A stretch of 64,000 nt of DNA from Trichostrongylus colubriformis (Eukaryota; Nematoda; Chromadorea; Rhabditida; Trichostrongylidae): the NCBI GenBank assembly GCA_963978905.1, contig OZ022258.1, positions 57,458,591 to 57,522,590 on the forward strand. Direction: 5' to 3'. The translations under genes and the position numbers were made by a program. Below the pieces are notes generated by a model. That model made no database searches, had not been told where the DNA came from, and was given only the letters and a program-made list of their open reading frames with translations. Shown here one piece after another: positions 1 through 11,694 of the stretch. The stretch's first letter is position 1, and each line of letters begins with the position of its first letter.

Positions 1-1702
1 CCGGGTTGCTCTACCGATTATTTTTTTCATTTCAAATGTTCGTTTCAAAACGATCATTTCTTCTGATCTACCGCTTTCTTCCGATCCCTCCCGGTTCGAA
101 AGTCGTACTTGTTCATCAATCTTGATAGCTTCTCCAAGGTCATGAATTAGGGCTGGAAGTCTTGCCCCGTTGATGCTGTCGGTTCCTCTCCATCGCTCTA
201 ATTACAACCCCACATGGCACGCCAATCCACGGTCGGGCTCGAGACGCCGTTAGTAACGCCTTTGCTGATCCATTGATTTATTGCCTGTTAATGTTTTGTT
301 TCCTTGTTGATACCTTTTTTACTTTTACTTTTACTACTCGTTGTTGCTGTAGTTCACTTTTTGTTATTATTGAATATTTCTTGATGTTCTTTGTTACTGA
401 CCCATTTACTCACCTGGTATGTGCGTCCACTCAGAAAAGGTTAAGGCAAGTTAAGTGCAGTTTTTCATCAGGTTAGCAGTGTAACTGTACCGTTTATTGC
501 GGCTGGGGTGGCTGCCGTCGCCCGCGTTGCGCTCCCAGACAGGGGAACTGGAGCTGATGCCTTGGGGAACTGGTGCTTCAGAAGTAGTGTCGCAAAAGCT
601 AGGATCGCTCCTTAGTTCTTCAGATGCGCGGGTTTTTGTGGGTTTGATTGCCGCTTCACCATGTTGGTCATTTTCCGCAATCGCACGGCAGTGTGCGATA
701 GCTGTTCATCGCAGCACCATCGGGTGGGGTCGCAGTTGATGAGCGGGATCGCAGCTGCTTCCCGCAGGCTTAGCGCTGCCAGGAGTCTTCGAGGCGCCAC
801 TCAAAGGGTACAGCCTCTACATTTACAATTCGCGGAAAGTACCCTCACGGCCATGGGGGTAAGTTGTGCGTTAGTTCGCAGCTCGTGCGGACTATCTAGG
901 TGGCATCCTTTGCGAATCCTACGAGACAACAACATCTTCCATAGCGAACAACTCGAGAGGTTATATTGCAGTTTGAAGAGATGTGCGAGAGATGCGGATG
1001 CAGACCAAAGTTGCGCTTTTTAATTCGGGTTTCTCTACCGCATATCGTCTTCAATCTCGAAAGTTCTTCTCAAAACAAACATTTCTTCTGAAATCCTTCT
1101 TTTCCCCGACCCTCCCGGATCCTTCGAATGTTTTCTTTCGCTATGGTCTTGGTAGAGCAGTCTTATCAGTGAGCTCATCGAGGTTACCAAACAATGCAGC
1201 CGAAATTGATTATAATGGATAACGTATCGAAATAAGAGAATATGAAAGATCAGTCTTCATACTCTGCACCCTCAGGGCGTAGCTATGCTCATAGGCAGGA
1301 GTAAAGGGAAGGGGCAGAGACATCGCAGGCAACGAGCAAAGTAGCGTGGGCGGAGGAAACATGCAGCTGCGCCCTGCTGGAAACCACATGGAATTGGTAT
1401 TGTGGCACGTCTCGCTCCGTAGACGAGGTCCATCAAAAAATCATTCCCTCTGAGCTCATTAGTAACGTAAAGGAATGAGTTGCACAAGTGGATAAGGATG
1501 GTATGAATTTGGCGAAGCACCAATATATCAAACAAAGGGAGATATTGAAATCGTTCAATGCTAACAATAAATAGTAAATAATGGAAACTAATCCGTTGAA
1601 TCCTTTGAAAAAGCTGTGTTGAGAAATAAGGCAAAATGATCATCATACATATTATGTATGTATGAACTATTTAATACTGAGAAAAAAATCTGATGTACTC
1701 AC
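1..1702. other. Left flank, probable intron 6 of UGT copy A
   Basis: No gene is recognised here. The last readable UGT exon of copy A ends at 1703 with a GT donor, so this stretch is probably intron (the matching intron is 3.2 kb in copy B and 2.4 kb in copy C) and exons 7-13 may lie left of the window. A diverged direct repeat links about 1-130 with about 1020-1140; both carry a pyrimidine-rich stretch around TTTCTTCTGA and CCCTCCCGG. Positions about 1260-1400 resemble the short inverted-repeat elements near 2850-2960 and 63540-63710. I checked both strands for UGT exon 7 (the SSYDESMTF motif) and did not find it. Confidence 0.5.
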
Positions 1703-2971
1703 AGGGCATGAAACTCGGCATAATGGGCACTTCGACAAATTCGTTCATGCTGTCTACGACTCCAACAGCAGACGCACCAATCATGTGAGGAATATTTATC
1801 AGCTAAAATACATTTTTAATCTGTGATTGTCCCACTTTCTAGTATCAACGCAAACCTCGAAAAGTCCGAATCCACACAGTGCGAATACTTCTGATATACC
1901 GACATCGAAGTGCTCATCTCGTAGGAGACTCATCGTTTTATTATCGCCGACCAGGTCTTAAATCGTCCGTTTTTGTATTCAAACTAGCAGTTATGTTAGA
2001 AAAACCATAACCATAGCAGACTTATTCCATCTACTAGTATACTCCTGCTTTAATCATGCAAAGAGATCTTACATTCACATGACTCCTGTTGCAAGTTCGA
2101 AAAGAAAATCGCCATCTCTAGTCGACCCATAACCGATTTGCTGGCCAAATTCCAAAGTCCCATTTCTTTTTTGTCGAATTTTTTACTTAGAGTTTCGGGC
2201 ATATCAACGAGCAGCTGAAATTTTGGTCACGTATTGGGAAGCTACTATATCATAGATCATTTACAAAGGTGAGTGGTTTTAGTCAACGAGCGATAGCATC
2301 CTACCCGTTTTGCCTTTTTCGAAACCGCATGCACGAAACCCGCTTCGATCACGGGATGAAGCACTGTCTGCAATAAAAATACATTTGGTACTGGAAAATG
2401 ACATATACTCGTTTATTCTTTTGTGACTTTGACAAGCATTAATCCAGTCATGCCATCTCAGTGAAAATTGAACAACAGGATTCACGGAAGGAAAAGGAAA
2501 AGGTGTTTCGTGCGTTTGTGAACGTAAATGCTATATCCGTAAAAATTTCTAATAGATTTTTTTGAATTAGATTGAGCGCGATATATTGCAGAGGAATAGA
2601 CACTAATAGCTCAGTGGCCAGGAAGAAACCAACTAGCACTCACTTTTCCCATAAAGGTGTCAAGATTTCAGCGGATTTAAGCACGGTCAGGTGAAAATGA
2701 ATTCTGATATGATCGCACCTTGCGCCATGGTAATTTCATTTGAGATCTCTGTTTTGCGGTTAGAAAAAAACGCTTTTTTTGTATGGTCAGAACCATACAA
2801 ACTGATCTTCACTTTGAGGCTCCCGCTGCAGGGCATGGCTGGTGTCTGTATATCTCCTTCAGTGCCACCCTGTCTCGTGCTCGCGTCGTCTCTGCACCTC
2901 CCCCGTGCCACTCTGCCTCTCTGCTTATGAAAGCAGCACGCCATGCCGGCGCTGGGTGAGAACGAAGCACA

Positions 2972-3335
2972 GGCCGCGTTCATACTTTGCGCATCGACGC
3001 CGACAACGGCAGCACTCTAGCGACGCGCTCCATTTGCAACACGCTCGACCAAACCACATCAGAGTATGATCATCGTGATGAGAGCCCACGAACCCGAGCT
3101 TGAATCTTGGCATAGTGCCAAGCTATGCGAACTTTGAATTCCAATTCGTGGGCTTTCGCCACGTTCATCATACTGTAGTGTGGTTGGGTCAAGCATTTTA
3201 CAAACAAAGCGCTCCAGGATGCCGCTGCGATCGGCGGCGAGCACATGATTTTGCCGCCGCCACCGCTGGTGCCGGCGTCAAAATGCTGCCGTTGCCGCCG
3301 GTGTCGGCGTCGTCGCGCGAAGTATGAACGCGGCC
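2972..3335. repeat. MITE with GGCCGCGTTCATACTT ends, copy 1
   Basis: Terminal inverted repeats GGCCGCGTTCATACTT (left) and AAGTATGAACGCGGCC (right) bound about 364 bp rich in short GCCG and CGGC runs. The interior shares blocks with the second copy at 4330-4760, including a segment around ACTGTAGTGTGGTTGGGTC. It has no coding capacity and sits in intron 1 of UGT copy A. No clear target duplication was seen, so the superfamily is left open. Confidence 0.8.
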
Positions 3336-3764
3336 AGACACAGAAATCTCACTCTGCGTCTCTCCCCGCCTCATCCTGCCTTCATCCGCATTCGAATTTG
3401 GAACCTTCCTTATCCAGTATTGATCTGGCGGCGCATAGCAGGCTTAGTCCTGACGAATGCCCCACTACAAGTCGGATGTAGATGGAGATTGAATCATGAT
3501 TTTCAAGCCCAAAAACCTGCTCTTCTTTGCGAGAGTAAGTGCGACAGAATGATTCGATTTCTCGCGTAAGTTGCTGGTGTTGCTTGGAGCGCCGTGTCAG
3601 CGAGTCAGCTAATTTTTGAGCAGGTGTCACGAGATGGATAACTGTACATTCTCGCTTCTCGTAAAAGGCACTAAGTCACCCTTCCTGATTGCCTTTTTCA
3701 CCTTGATGAACTGGTACAACACCTCAGCTGATGTAAGGCTATACGTGAGGACGCCCTCAGAATT

Positions 3765-4032
3765 CGGGTGGGGTCGATTGGTCAAATTTTCGCTTAAAGG
3801 CGTCGCACTGGCGGCGCCGTCAGCACGATTTGCTGCAGTCGGTTGGAATTTCGCTCATTATGCAGTGGGCTGGTATCGTGAGGGACCTTCAAAGATTGCA
3901 AGTTGGAAGCTTCAGAAGTCCTTATATGTTGTGGTTGTTGTTGTTTCAACGGATAAAACTATAAACAACTCACACTCACCCAGCCGCTCGCCGCGGGCGG
4001 CAGCGCGAAAATTCGACTTATCGACCCCACCC
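3765..4032. mobile_element. hAT-like MITE, copy 1, with 8-bp target duplication
   Basis: The 8-mer TCAGAATT occurs at 3757-3764 and again at 4033-4040. Between them lies a 268-bp element starting with GGGTGGGGTCGAT and ending ATCGACCCCACCC, with subterminal inverted GTCAAATTTTCGC / GCGAAAATTCGAC and an interior CGGCGCCGTC motif. Eight-bp duplications are typical of hAT transposons. The element is non-autonomous: no transposase is present. Related copies are at 21133-21374, 55603-55866, 45484-45690 and 47266-47493, with a fragment near 56020-56096. Confidence 0.85.
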
Positions 4033-4329
4033 TCAGAATTTTCCATGGCGCAGCTTCGTGAGCTGCTCATTAGTGCATTCAGGTGTGAATCGCCTCATAA
4101 GGATATTCAAGGTGATCCTGGACAAACCCAGGCGCGCAGTATGGGAGTCTATACAGGTATCGCTATGCTCGCTAGTTCTCAGATATGATTTTCTCCTAAC
4201 TGTATAACTGTGCAAAAAAAGCCATGATGGAATGCAATGACTTTATCACACAAAAAATGCCGTGAAAAGGACCTCCCTCGCGGCGAAATATCAAACTCAT
4301 CTATAAAACGAAAACCTAGGTGGGTGTAA

Positions 4330-4760
4330 GGCCGCGTTCATACTTCGGGTAACTGCCGGCACCGGCGGCGACGGCGCCAGAATCATTTGCTTGCCGCTGA
4401 CGACGGCGTCAATGTGACAACGAGCTCCGTTTGCGAACCAAACGACCCAACCGCATCACGGTGTGAAGATGGTAGCGGGAGCCCACGAATTAAATCCGAA
4501 TCTTGCCATAGTGTGTAACGCATAGTTTGGTACTACGCCAATATTCGAATCCGACTTTGTGCCTTCCGCCACGATCATCGTACTGTACTGTGGTTGGGTC
4601 GAGCGTTTCGCAATACATCTTTTGGTTATCAGATTGATGCTGTCGTCGGCGGTGAGCAAATGATTTTGATGCCGTCGCCGCCAGTGCCGGCTTCGAGCAC
4701 ATTGATTTGACGCCGTCCCCACCGGAGCCAGCGTCGGTTACACAAAGTATAAACGCGGCC
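4330..4760. repeat. MITE with GGCCGCGTTCATACTT ends, copy 2
   Basis: The element begins GGCCGCGTTCATACTT and ends AAGTATAAACGCGGCC, about 431 bp. The interior is extensively self-complementary, with repeated GCCGGCACCGG-like runs. It is the second member of the family at 2972-3335, and both sit in the same intron of UGT copy A. Confidence 0.8.
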
Positions 4761-5453
4761 TCAGGGACTCGTAACGATCTCGGTGATGGAAGTATAGGGT
4801 GTCGTGGATGGGTGTCGACAATGACATCACATCGGATGTACTCAAGAGACCTCCAAAACGTTTTGCACGAGACAGCCTTTGTGAAGTTGACCGGGTCGTC
4901 ATAATTACGTCTTCCGGCATAACGATGCTGAAGTCATTCGATAAAAATGTGGTAGTCCTCAAACTGGGAAGTGCCACAATGAATAACATGCGGTCTCAGC
5001 GCTATGGAGGAAATTTGTAATCATCTTCTGGAACCTCTACTTCAACAGCCACCAGTCTCAAATTTAGGAGGGACATGAAGCCGGGTTATGTTCACGCTTT
5101 TAATGGTATCGATGGTAAGACCACTTGAAATCTCGTTTCTGGTGTGCCGATTAGGCTGGCTGAGGAGCGGCAGGGTTGTCTGCAATGAGGATTCATCCGG
5201 AGTTTTCTCCTCAATCTTCGGTTGAAAACGCGCCTCGGGAACTTGTAATCTAGGATGACCTCATAATTATGAGAAGTACTGTATGAGGCGAGAAGCTCAA
5301 GCAGCTTACCACGTCATGACCAGCATCATGTAGAATGTCGGCGATTGTGCCCATGAATTGTATGTGAGAAAATCCTAGTGGGGCAGAATAGATGAGAATT
5401 TTAAGCGTGAAGGCGATGTCGAACAGTACATTCAAGATCAGAAGGGACTGCAT

Positions 5454-7610
5454 GAGCTCCTAGGAATCCTAAAGTGCTTGCAGGTATTGGTGAAAGTTAT
5501 CATGAAGGAATCTGAATTCTACAAACGAGGGTCTGGAATGTGCTCAGCTTCGTGGAGCGATTCAATAAACTCCTAAGTAAGTGCTTATCAGTTGCTGGGT
5601 GTGTGTGATTCAGCCAGTACCACTCAAATGCTTGTAAGGGCACTCAAAAAATTCCTTATCATATGAGCAAAGTCCCAAGTTAAAGATTTATTTGGGTTCT
5701 GACTGAAAGTACACAAGTAACCAAGCATCAAGCAGTACGCAGGATTTCAATTACCTCATTACTGCCGAAATATCACTCTCCCTCTAAACACGCTGTTATT
5801 AGCAAAAGTATCGGAATCTGGGTTCTGCGAGAGTTCGGAGCAGCATAAAAACGCTAAGCGAGTCATTAGAGAAAACTAGTGGTGTCTCTTGAACAGCTCT
5901 TACGTCTCTACGATATATGTAGCTCATCACCACTGCTGGACAGCGTACAAGTTTCAATATTCAGCAAAGATCTTGCCCGCAAATGAAAATAAAGCTCTGT
6001 AAGTATTCCACATTATCGACCGCTTTCAGCCGTTTGTGAATATCTTTTGGACGATCATTTTCGACAATTTAAAAGTGAAAACGCCCAATTTCAGTCCACG
6101 CCATTATTCACAATCCTGGTACTGCGTAAAAGAATGTAGTTGAAATTTATTGCATGAATCACCCATTCATGATCTGATGGCAAGAATCCGATTTCTTGTA
6201 GAATCTGCGCTCAGTAGTGCTTTTGCTGGGTGGCACGATGCTGTTTATGCGAAAATTTCACGTGCGCCGATCTAAAGAGAAGCCAGTTCGGGGAAGGTGG
6301 CAGTAGTCAGCATTTGAAACATAAATGCATCCACAAGCCGCTAGTACGCTAATTCGATGGAATTTCTACGATTTCATTTGGTGAAGGAACAGAGTTTCCA
6401 AAGGGGGTGGGATTCGTGGAAACTGGGCGAAAGCTTGCTGTTATCGTGTCATTTCACTGCTAGTCGCAGTAGATGATTTTTAGCGATCATGTTTCTGCGA
6501 GCAGGCATCAATGATACGGGTATGTAATCTACAAAAATTAGTGGACATTTTTAATATGTCTTTCAAGGTTGTTAATGGCTTTACTTGAACAAGATGTCGT
6601 CACTAACTCCATTTTCAAGCGAAATGGTATTAAATCCAATGGAAGACATCTTTAGTCACACCTACGCATTGAGCAATTTTGCACCATAGCATCACAGTGT
6701 CACGCGATCAAAAATTATCTTCCCAACCAATCGATCGCAGTCGCAATTAATCAACAGCTCTTATCATAACGCCTCATCGTATCTCCGAAAGGTAAAAAGC
6801 TTTAATTATTTTCAATTCATAACGTTGTTTCCTAATCCGTGTCACACAAGGTGCGGTGCATATCTTTTCGATGAGCTTGAAACCTCAGAAGGTGATTCAT
6901 GGCACAATACTCGATGACACAAGCTCCATGTGGTGCACTTTCATACACATGCTTCACTGCGCATTAGGTGACTGCCCTACACCACAGACCCATGCCGCCT
7001 AGATCGATACGTCATTGGCACGAGACTTCCGAAACTCGTTCAGCCCATTTCATCGAGAAGAATGGCGCGTGTTCCTCATGATTTCGCCATTTCATTTCGT
7101 TTCACTCCTACCGCACGCTCCTCCTTTGACACTTCTTCTTTAATTTCCAGTGGCTTTACATTATCGCTTTTCCTGCATTAAGGCGGTTGCCACAGCCTTC
7201 AGCAGTTGTTGGTATTTTATACTGAATCACATGTGACAGAGTGATCTCTTTCGAGATACGGTCTCTTCAAGCACTTTCAGGAAGGAGGCGTGGCCGAAAC
7301 AAGTGGACCCCGTGTAGGTGCCATGCTGATTTGTCACTGGTTGGTTTAGTGAAAACGAAACCGGCACATCTGGCAATCTGAGTTAGCAATTAGCTATGAC
7401 ACATTACTTCTTAGACTCATTTCAAATGGCCTGATTCGATAAATTTTATTCCAGAGTTCTAAGGTGGATTCGAATTATGAAGAATTACATATGTTTCGAA
7501 ATGAATACAATAAACAAATAAGACACATGCGTGGACGCCGGAACGTTAGAAGGTGCATATAAAGAGTTGGTAACGTGCTAGAACCGCCAGAACTGGCATA
7601 TCTGTAGCAG
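5454..7610 (-). promoter_or_regulatory. Upstream region of UGT copy A with conserved GATA-type sites
   Basis: This DNA is conserved upstream of copy B (about 21998-23050) and partly of copy C (about 39056-39320), so it was duplicated with the gene. CTTATCA, the reverse of TGATAAG, occurs at 5584-5590 and 5655-5661; the second is preserved in B at 22205-22211 within the shared context ATTC(C)TTATCAT..GAGCAAAGTCC. In nematodes TGATAAG is the consensus for intestinal GATA factors, and many UGT genes are intestinal, so a role as enhancer or promoter is plausible but inferred. No TATA box or spliced-leader site was assigned. About 6650-7560 is a diverged repeat shared with 42230-42926 and 28260-28640. 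Confidence 0.4.
6650..7560. repeat. Interspersed or duplicated segment, A member
   Basis: Long blocks match about 42230-42926 in unit C, in the same order and orientation: for example a CATATGTTTC(G/T)AAATGAATACAA block and a block around AAACAAGTGGACC. A shorter third copy is at about 28260-28640, with shared AATCCGTGTCACACAA and GGCACGAGACTTCC-like blocks. Open frames in it (for example 42268-42585) are not conserved between copies, so I read it as non-coding repeat or transposon remnant. Confidence 0.6.
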
Positions 7611-9267
7611 CTATTTTCTGAACCTCTTTAGGAAAGGGTCAGTATGCTCGAACGCCTAGTCAATATCATCTCGATGCTGGGCGCCTGTGATCACCACCTG
7701 AAAACGTTCATAGTTTGTTCACTTGATGACCTTCTGCATGTTTGATTCGCATCCAGAGGTGCTCAGTACGGAAGCCAGTGAAACTGGTTTTCGTTTGCTC
7801 TTTGCTCTACGGAATAACGGTGTTTGTTGTCAGTCTTTGCATGCACTAACATAGTAGAGACACCTTAAAGACACCGTAAGGTGTAAATTTGGCAATTCGT
7901 GGGATATAGTAGGGGTGCTTAGCAGTGTGACAGTAGAAAAAGAACAAAGTAGAACTGCGAAAGAACCGGGAGATAGAAACCCGAAGACCACCCTTCCTCC
8001 CTTCTCTGTGGCGCTTCCCTGCTTCACTAATTGGGGGTAGACTGCAGACGGGCGAGAGGATAAAATGGCCGGCCGTATTCCTAGTTCTCGCTTTCTTACC
8101 GCTTTTAGTGCCTTTAATGGTCACCATGCCATAGTCATACTATGTAGTGACTTACTGTCTTAGGGCGAGTGAATTCTTGGACAATTGCTCAGGCTGCACC
8201 TTTGTTGCGGTTGCGGTTCACCCTCACGGTGTTGTGTCTGTGCAAACATGACGCCACGCTCACCCAGCAAAATCACGCTTGTCCTTATTAGACGAACGAA
8301 TTTCCATCGTGGCACCCACGCGAAGAAGGGAAATCGCAATAAGAGAAGTTAATGCAATGAAACGGCCATTTCAATGATGAGGACAGCTTCCACGTAGTAA
8401 ATTCGTTTGACTAAGGCCTGGTATCAATGGGTCGGGTGGGTGTTACTTGGTTCTGTTCGAGCAGGCAGAACAACGTGAGGGTGGCGTGCAGCCACAACAA
8501 GTGCAGCTTGAGCACCTGTCTAAAGACCTATTAGCTTTAGGAGGGTAAGACGCAAATGTGATTATCGCGTGGTATGCCTTGAAGAGAACACGTATTCCCA
8601 GTTCTTACTTGTTTCTTACCCCTTCCGATGCCTTTTAAGACAGTGATAGCGGTGATGTGAGTGATACGGAATCTTTAAAAGATACCATTTACTTGAAAAC
8701 TAGGAAAGCTTATCTGCGGCGAAATCCCGTGCGAAAAAAAGCGTCACTGAGCTGTGGAGGAGGCGACCTTTTTGGCTCTAGCTGCCTTTCTTATCCCGGT
8801 CCGCTTCCCAGGGTTGGCTTTGTCGAAGAATGACTGAGGTGTAGAGTAATGAGCATGAGAGCAGCATGATACTTATCGTATCGTATTATTGCCGCATCAA
8901 TCTAAATGACGTGGTGCTGCTCGACGTATCAGCTTCCGTCGTGAAAACGTCCACGGATCAGTATCGAAGATTGGAAAGAATGATGCCACCGAATTAACCC
9001 TACCGCTGCCTTTGAGGGTCGAGTTAGACAAGGCGACAGGCTGACATAGTGAGTAAGTACTATTGTGAGGTGAATTGCATTCTCATCTGCATTTATGGAT
9101 ACCGTTGCAATGAAGAACAAAAGCTTCCCGAAAACAAAAATCTTTAACCAATCGGTGTATTAAGCCGGGATGCAGTTCCGGCTCATAAGTACTTGAAACG
9201 TGCATTACACACAAGCCTTCCAACTGCATCGAAAATCGCAGGACACAGGATCCAACCACATTTGTAT
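7611..9267 (-). pseudogene. TATA-binding protein pseudogene (unit A)
   Basis: Two minus-strand exons homologous to the intact TBP gene of unit C are visible. The last exon at 7611-7697 has the same length (87 bp) and reads VVITGA..DDID, then an in-frame TAG at 7656-7658 where the intact copy has CAG (Gln), then LKRFRK and the normal stop. The preceding exon starts at 9267 and still shows the VVGSC, QLEGLC, STYEPEL and PGLI segments. It carries a one-base deletion near its 5' end that shifts the frame, a further small deletion, and loss of about 16 bp over the RVVLL region. The upstream exons for the first TBP repeat were not found; the sequence after 9340 is related to unit C intron sequence. 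This is a clear non-processed pseudogene, since intron positions are kept. Confidence 0.88.
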
Positions 9268-11421
9268 CTGAAAGAATATGTGAGTATAGAATGTTTCACA
9301 TAATTTTTGAAGAGCCACGACAAGCATGACAATCACGTGGTGCTTAGAGCTGACTTATAGCTGGAGCCCAGTGGGTGTGTGTTATGAGGACAGAAGAATA
9401 GCGTGGACGCGTTTGTCGAGATGGTGCTAGATAGGAGTGGCGTACTAGTTGTGTTCTGAGGGGATTACGTCTAGAACATAGACCACCATTATCAGTTGAG
9501 GACCATCTGATAGGGCGCACATAGCTCGCAACGAGACGCATTCCGCGACGCGTGTTTTATGTCTTAATAGCACGCACCCGTGGTCCAATGCACCAACTAA
9601 CTGCCGCACGACCTCCTCCTCCACCACGCATGGTGAGGGCACGCGCTGCGAAGAGCATCATGGAAGAATGCTAGGCATCGAGCGGCAAGGCATGGAAAGC
9701 GACGCTTGATAGCCACCGCGCACGCTATGCCCTGATACTTAGTAAAACACTTTGATACGGTATAGTACAAATTAACCAGAGCGGCTCAGAGATAGGGTCT
9801 CTCGACAGGTTTTAATTTGTATCAGTTCAGGCTTGAGAAAGGGGGTAGGCGCTGAAAGCTTGCTAATAAAGCACAGTTAAAGCAGTTAAATTCACTAGTA
9901 TGGTGAGATCCTGAAATTTGATTTGAATGTTCTTCTTTGTTTGACTCAATCTTTACTCACTTTACTTGTACGATCTCGTGCTTTTATTATCAGTCGTCAA
10001 TCACTATCACTGTTAATCACTATTCACCTTCATGCCCTCCGATTGTAAATCATTTTCCTAGTAATCTTCTATTTCATTTAGAAGTAATGCAGGTACATGA
10101 TAATTTACAAAAGGCAAAGACCTGACAAGAAGTGAGATAGGAGGCAATGAGCAAAAAACAGATAGAAGCACATCAAAAATGTTTGAGTAATAATCAAGTG
10201 AAACAAAAAAAGAACAAAAAGACTCAAACAAAAAACTCAACACACTAGCAAATTTAAAGAAATTGGGTTCCTCCACGAATAAAGTTCTCAAAACAATGTC
10301 AACGAGTGTCCCTGACAAGAATAAAGACACATCAATGACACAGTGATGAAAAACAGCTTGGAAACAAAAAGAATGAACAAGAAACAAAAACACAAAAGGG
10401 AAAAGCCATGAAAACACGTGAAACAAACTGAATGCAATAACTAACAAAGAACAATTGCACTATCTCAGAAACTAACATAAATCTTCAAAATGAGGAAAGT
10501 TGAAGTAGAAATGATGGAGTCTATAGAATTTACGCCCGCCACTACGCCCAGTCACGGTAGTGATCAGTATCTTCGGTTCGGGATAGCGTCCGCAGTAGGA
10601 TAAATTGCAATCAGTTTTTGGATCAGATACGTATCAGCCGGAAGAGTCGTCGAAAAGAGCGTTAAGAGATGTGTAAAAACAGCTTTCCCACTAGTGCTTA
10701 CCCACACCCTTTCCCTTTGATAGCAGGATCCCTGACGTCAGGCCGGGTAAGGCTTCGTGATTTTTGGATTCTGCGATTTCGCGGCGGCGTCGCACTTTCG
10801 CACGCCATCCAGCAAAATTGAGATCTTGCACTGCCGCATCCTCGCGTGCGCAGCAGCCACACGGCAAAATCGCGAAGTCTGAGGACGGACCATATTACAA
10901 GGAAGAGAGTTTTGAACATACACGTCGCACTTCAACTCATGACAAGCGGAAGCCCTCCGCGACTGTGAGCTACAATAATGGCAAAAGGACAACTAACATC
11001 TTTGTAAGCAACGAAGGCACACTTGGGGTTTTATATACATTCTAACCCGGCGAGCTAAGTTCGCTCACTCAAACGTGAGGATGTGACCACAAGTAACATG
11101 TGATATTCACTCCTACACTTAATTACCGACGTATGTTTCAATAAAATATGACTCATTACATAGGGAGATCAAACTAGATTACGTAATCATGTTGAAAATT
11201 GAAAGTCAACCAACTTCCCTTTCTATGCAGTCATACTGATCGGGAGCTCTCCAATTTGTGATTTATACGGCACAGCTCAGGATAGCATCATGGACGGTGT
11301 TGGGTTGGCACCAATTCTCAGTTGTGAAGAATGTGCTAGATCTTTGCTAGAAAAAGAAAACACGCTCAGAGATTTTGTTAACTACAGAGCGAGAGTTAAC
11401 GAAGAAAAATTAATGATTGTG
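9268..11421. other. No recognisable gene
   Basis: About 9340-9640 is related to the TBP intron region of unit C near 45340-45480. About 9930-10450 is strongly biased (T-rich, then A-rich on the plus strand) and gives hydrophobic frames on the minus strand only because of composition. About 10720-10890 contains repeated GCGATTTCGC and TTGCACTGCCGC-like blocks that also appear at 54600-54690 and 63110-63220, marking a short inverted-repeat element family. Nothing else was identified. Confidence 0.5.
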
Positions 11422-11587
11422 ATATTTTTGATTTTTGATAACTGCTGTTTATCGCCGCAGCTCGCGATGCGAAGGTTACTACAAGGATGCTAAGTTATGG
11501 GCAAAAGCTTCGGTGTCGGACGGGACTCGAACCCGCACTTCATCCTTTCCGGGGATATGTGCTAATCCATCACACTACCAATAATCC
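11422..11587 (-). mobile_element. tRNA-derived SINE with 13-bp target duplication
   Basis: ATTAATGATTGTG occurs at 11409-11421 and 11588-11600. Read on the minus strand, the enclosed 166 bp starts with a tRNA-like head (D-arm TAGTGTGATGGATTAGCAC, B-box GGTTCGAGTCC, then CCGACACC), followed by a short body and an A-rich tail (CAAAAATCAAAAATAT) against the duplication. That is the structure of a SINE mobilised by a LINE. The anticodon loop reads CCGGAAA, which lacks the U33 expected in a functional tRNA, and the 5' acceptor strand is degraded, so this is not scored as a tRNA gene. Confidence 0.85.
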
Positions 11588-11694
11588 ATTAATGATTGTG
11601 TTTTGAGAGGGAATCTTGCGAGTTGTTGATGCCACAAGCAGTATTTAACTTGGTAGAATTTGATTCACAGCGGGTACCCGCGCACTCTAAGCTC

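Larger units (their letters stand above)
1703..5453 (-). pseudogene. UDP-glucuronosyltransferase copy A, 5' half, probably decayed
   Basis: Exons are read on the minus strand at 5310-5453, 2305-2367, 2073-2214, 1856-1956 and 1703-1802, with lengths 144, 63, 142, 101 and 100 bp, the same as in the two intact copies. They encode the hydrophobic N-terminus, the GFSH segment with the presumed catalytic His, FMGTIADILHDAGHDV, the TVLHPV strand, LLVDMPE, the FDVGISE helix and LINIPHMIGASA. These are UGT acceptor-domain landmarks. Exon 4 should lie at about 1998-2055, but the acceptor AG is lost, the donor is lost and the frame reaches a stop, so the copy is probably a pseudogene unless exon 4 is replaced by another splice. 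Intron 1 is 2.9 kb and is swollen by three short inverted-repeat elements. Exons 7-13 are not in the window. Confidence 0.75.

Noticed and set aside
3616..4188. 190-codon plus-strand open frame
   Set aside because: It runs straight through the hAT-like MITE at 3765-4032 and its target duplication, inside an intron of UGT copy A on the other strand.
10058..10447. 129-codon hydrophobic minus-strand open frame
   Set aside because: It arises from an A-rich plus strand; amino-acid content is dominated by F, L, S and V, there is no motif and no splice context.
11515..11580. tRNA gene on the minus strand
   Set aside because: It is tRNA-like but has no U33, a degraded acceptor stem, an A-rich tail and a target duplication, so it is the head of a SINE.
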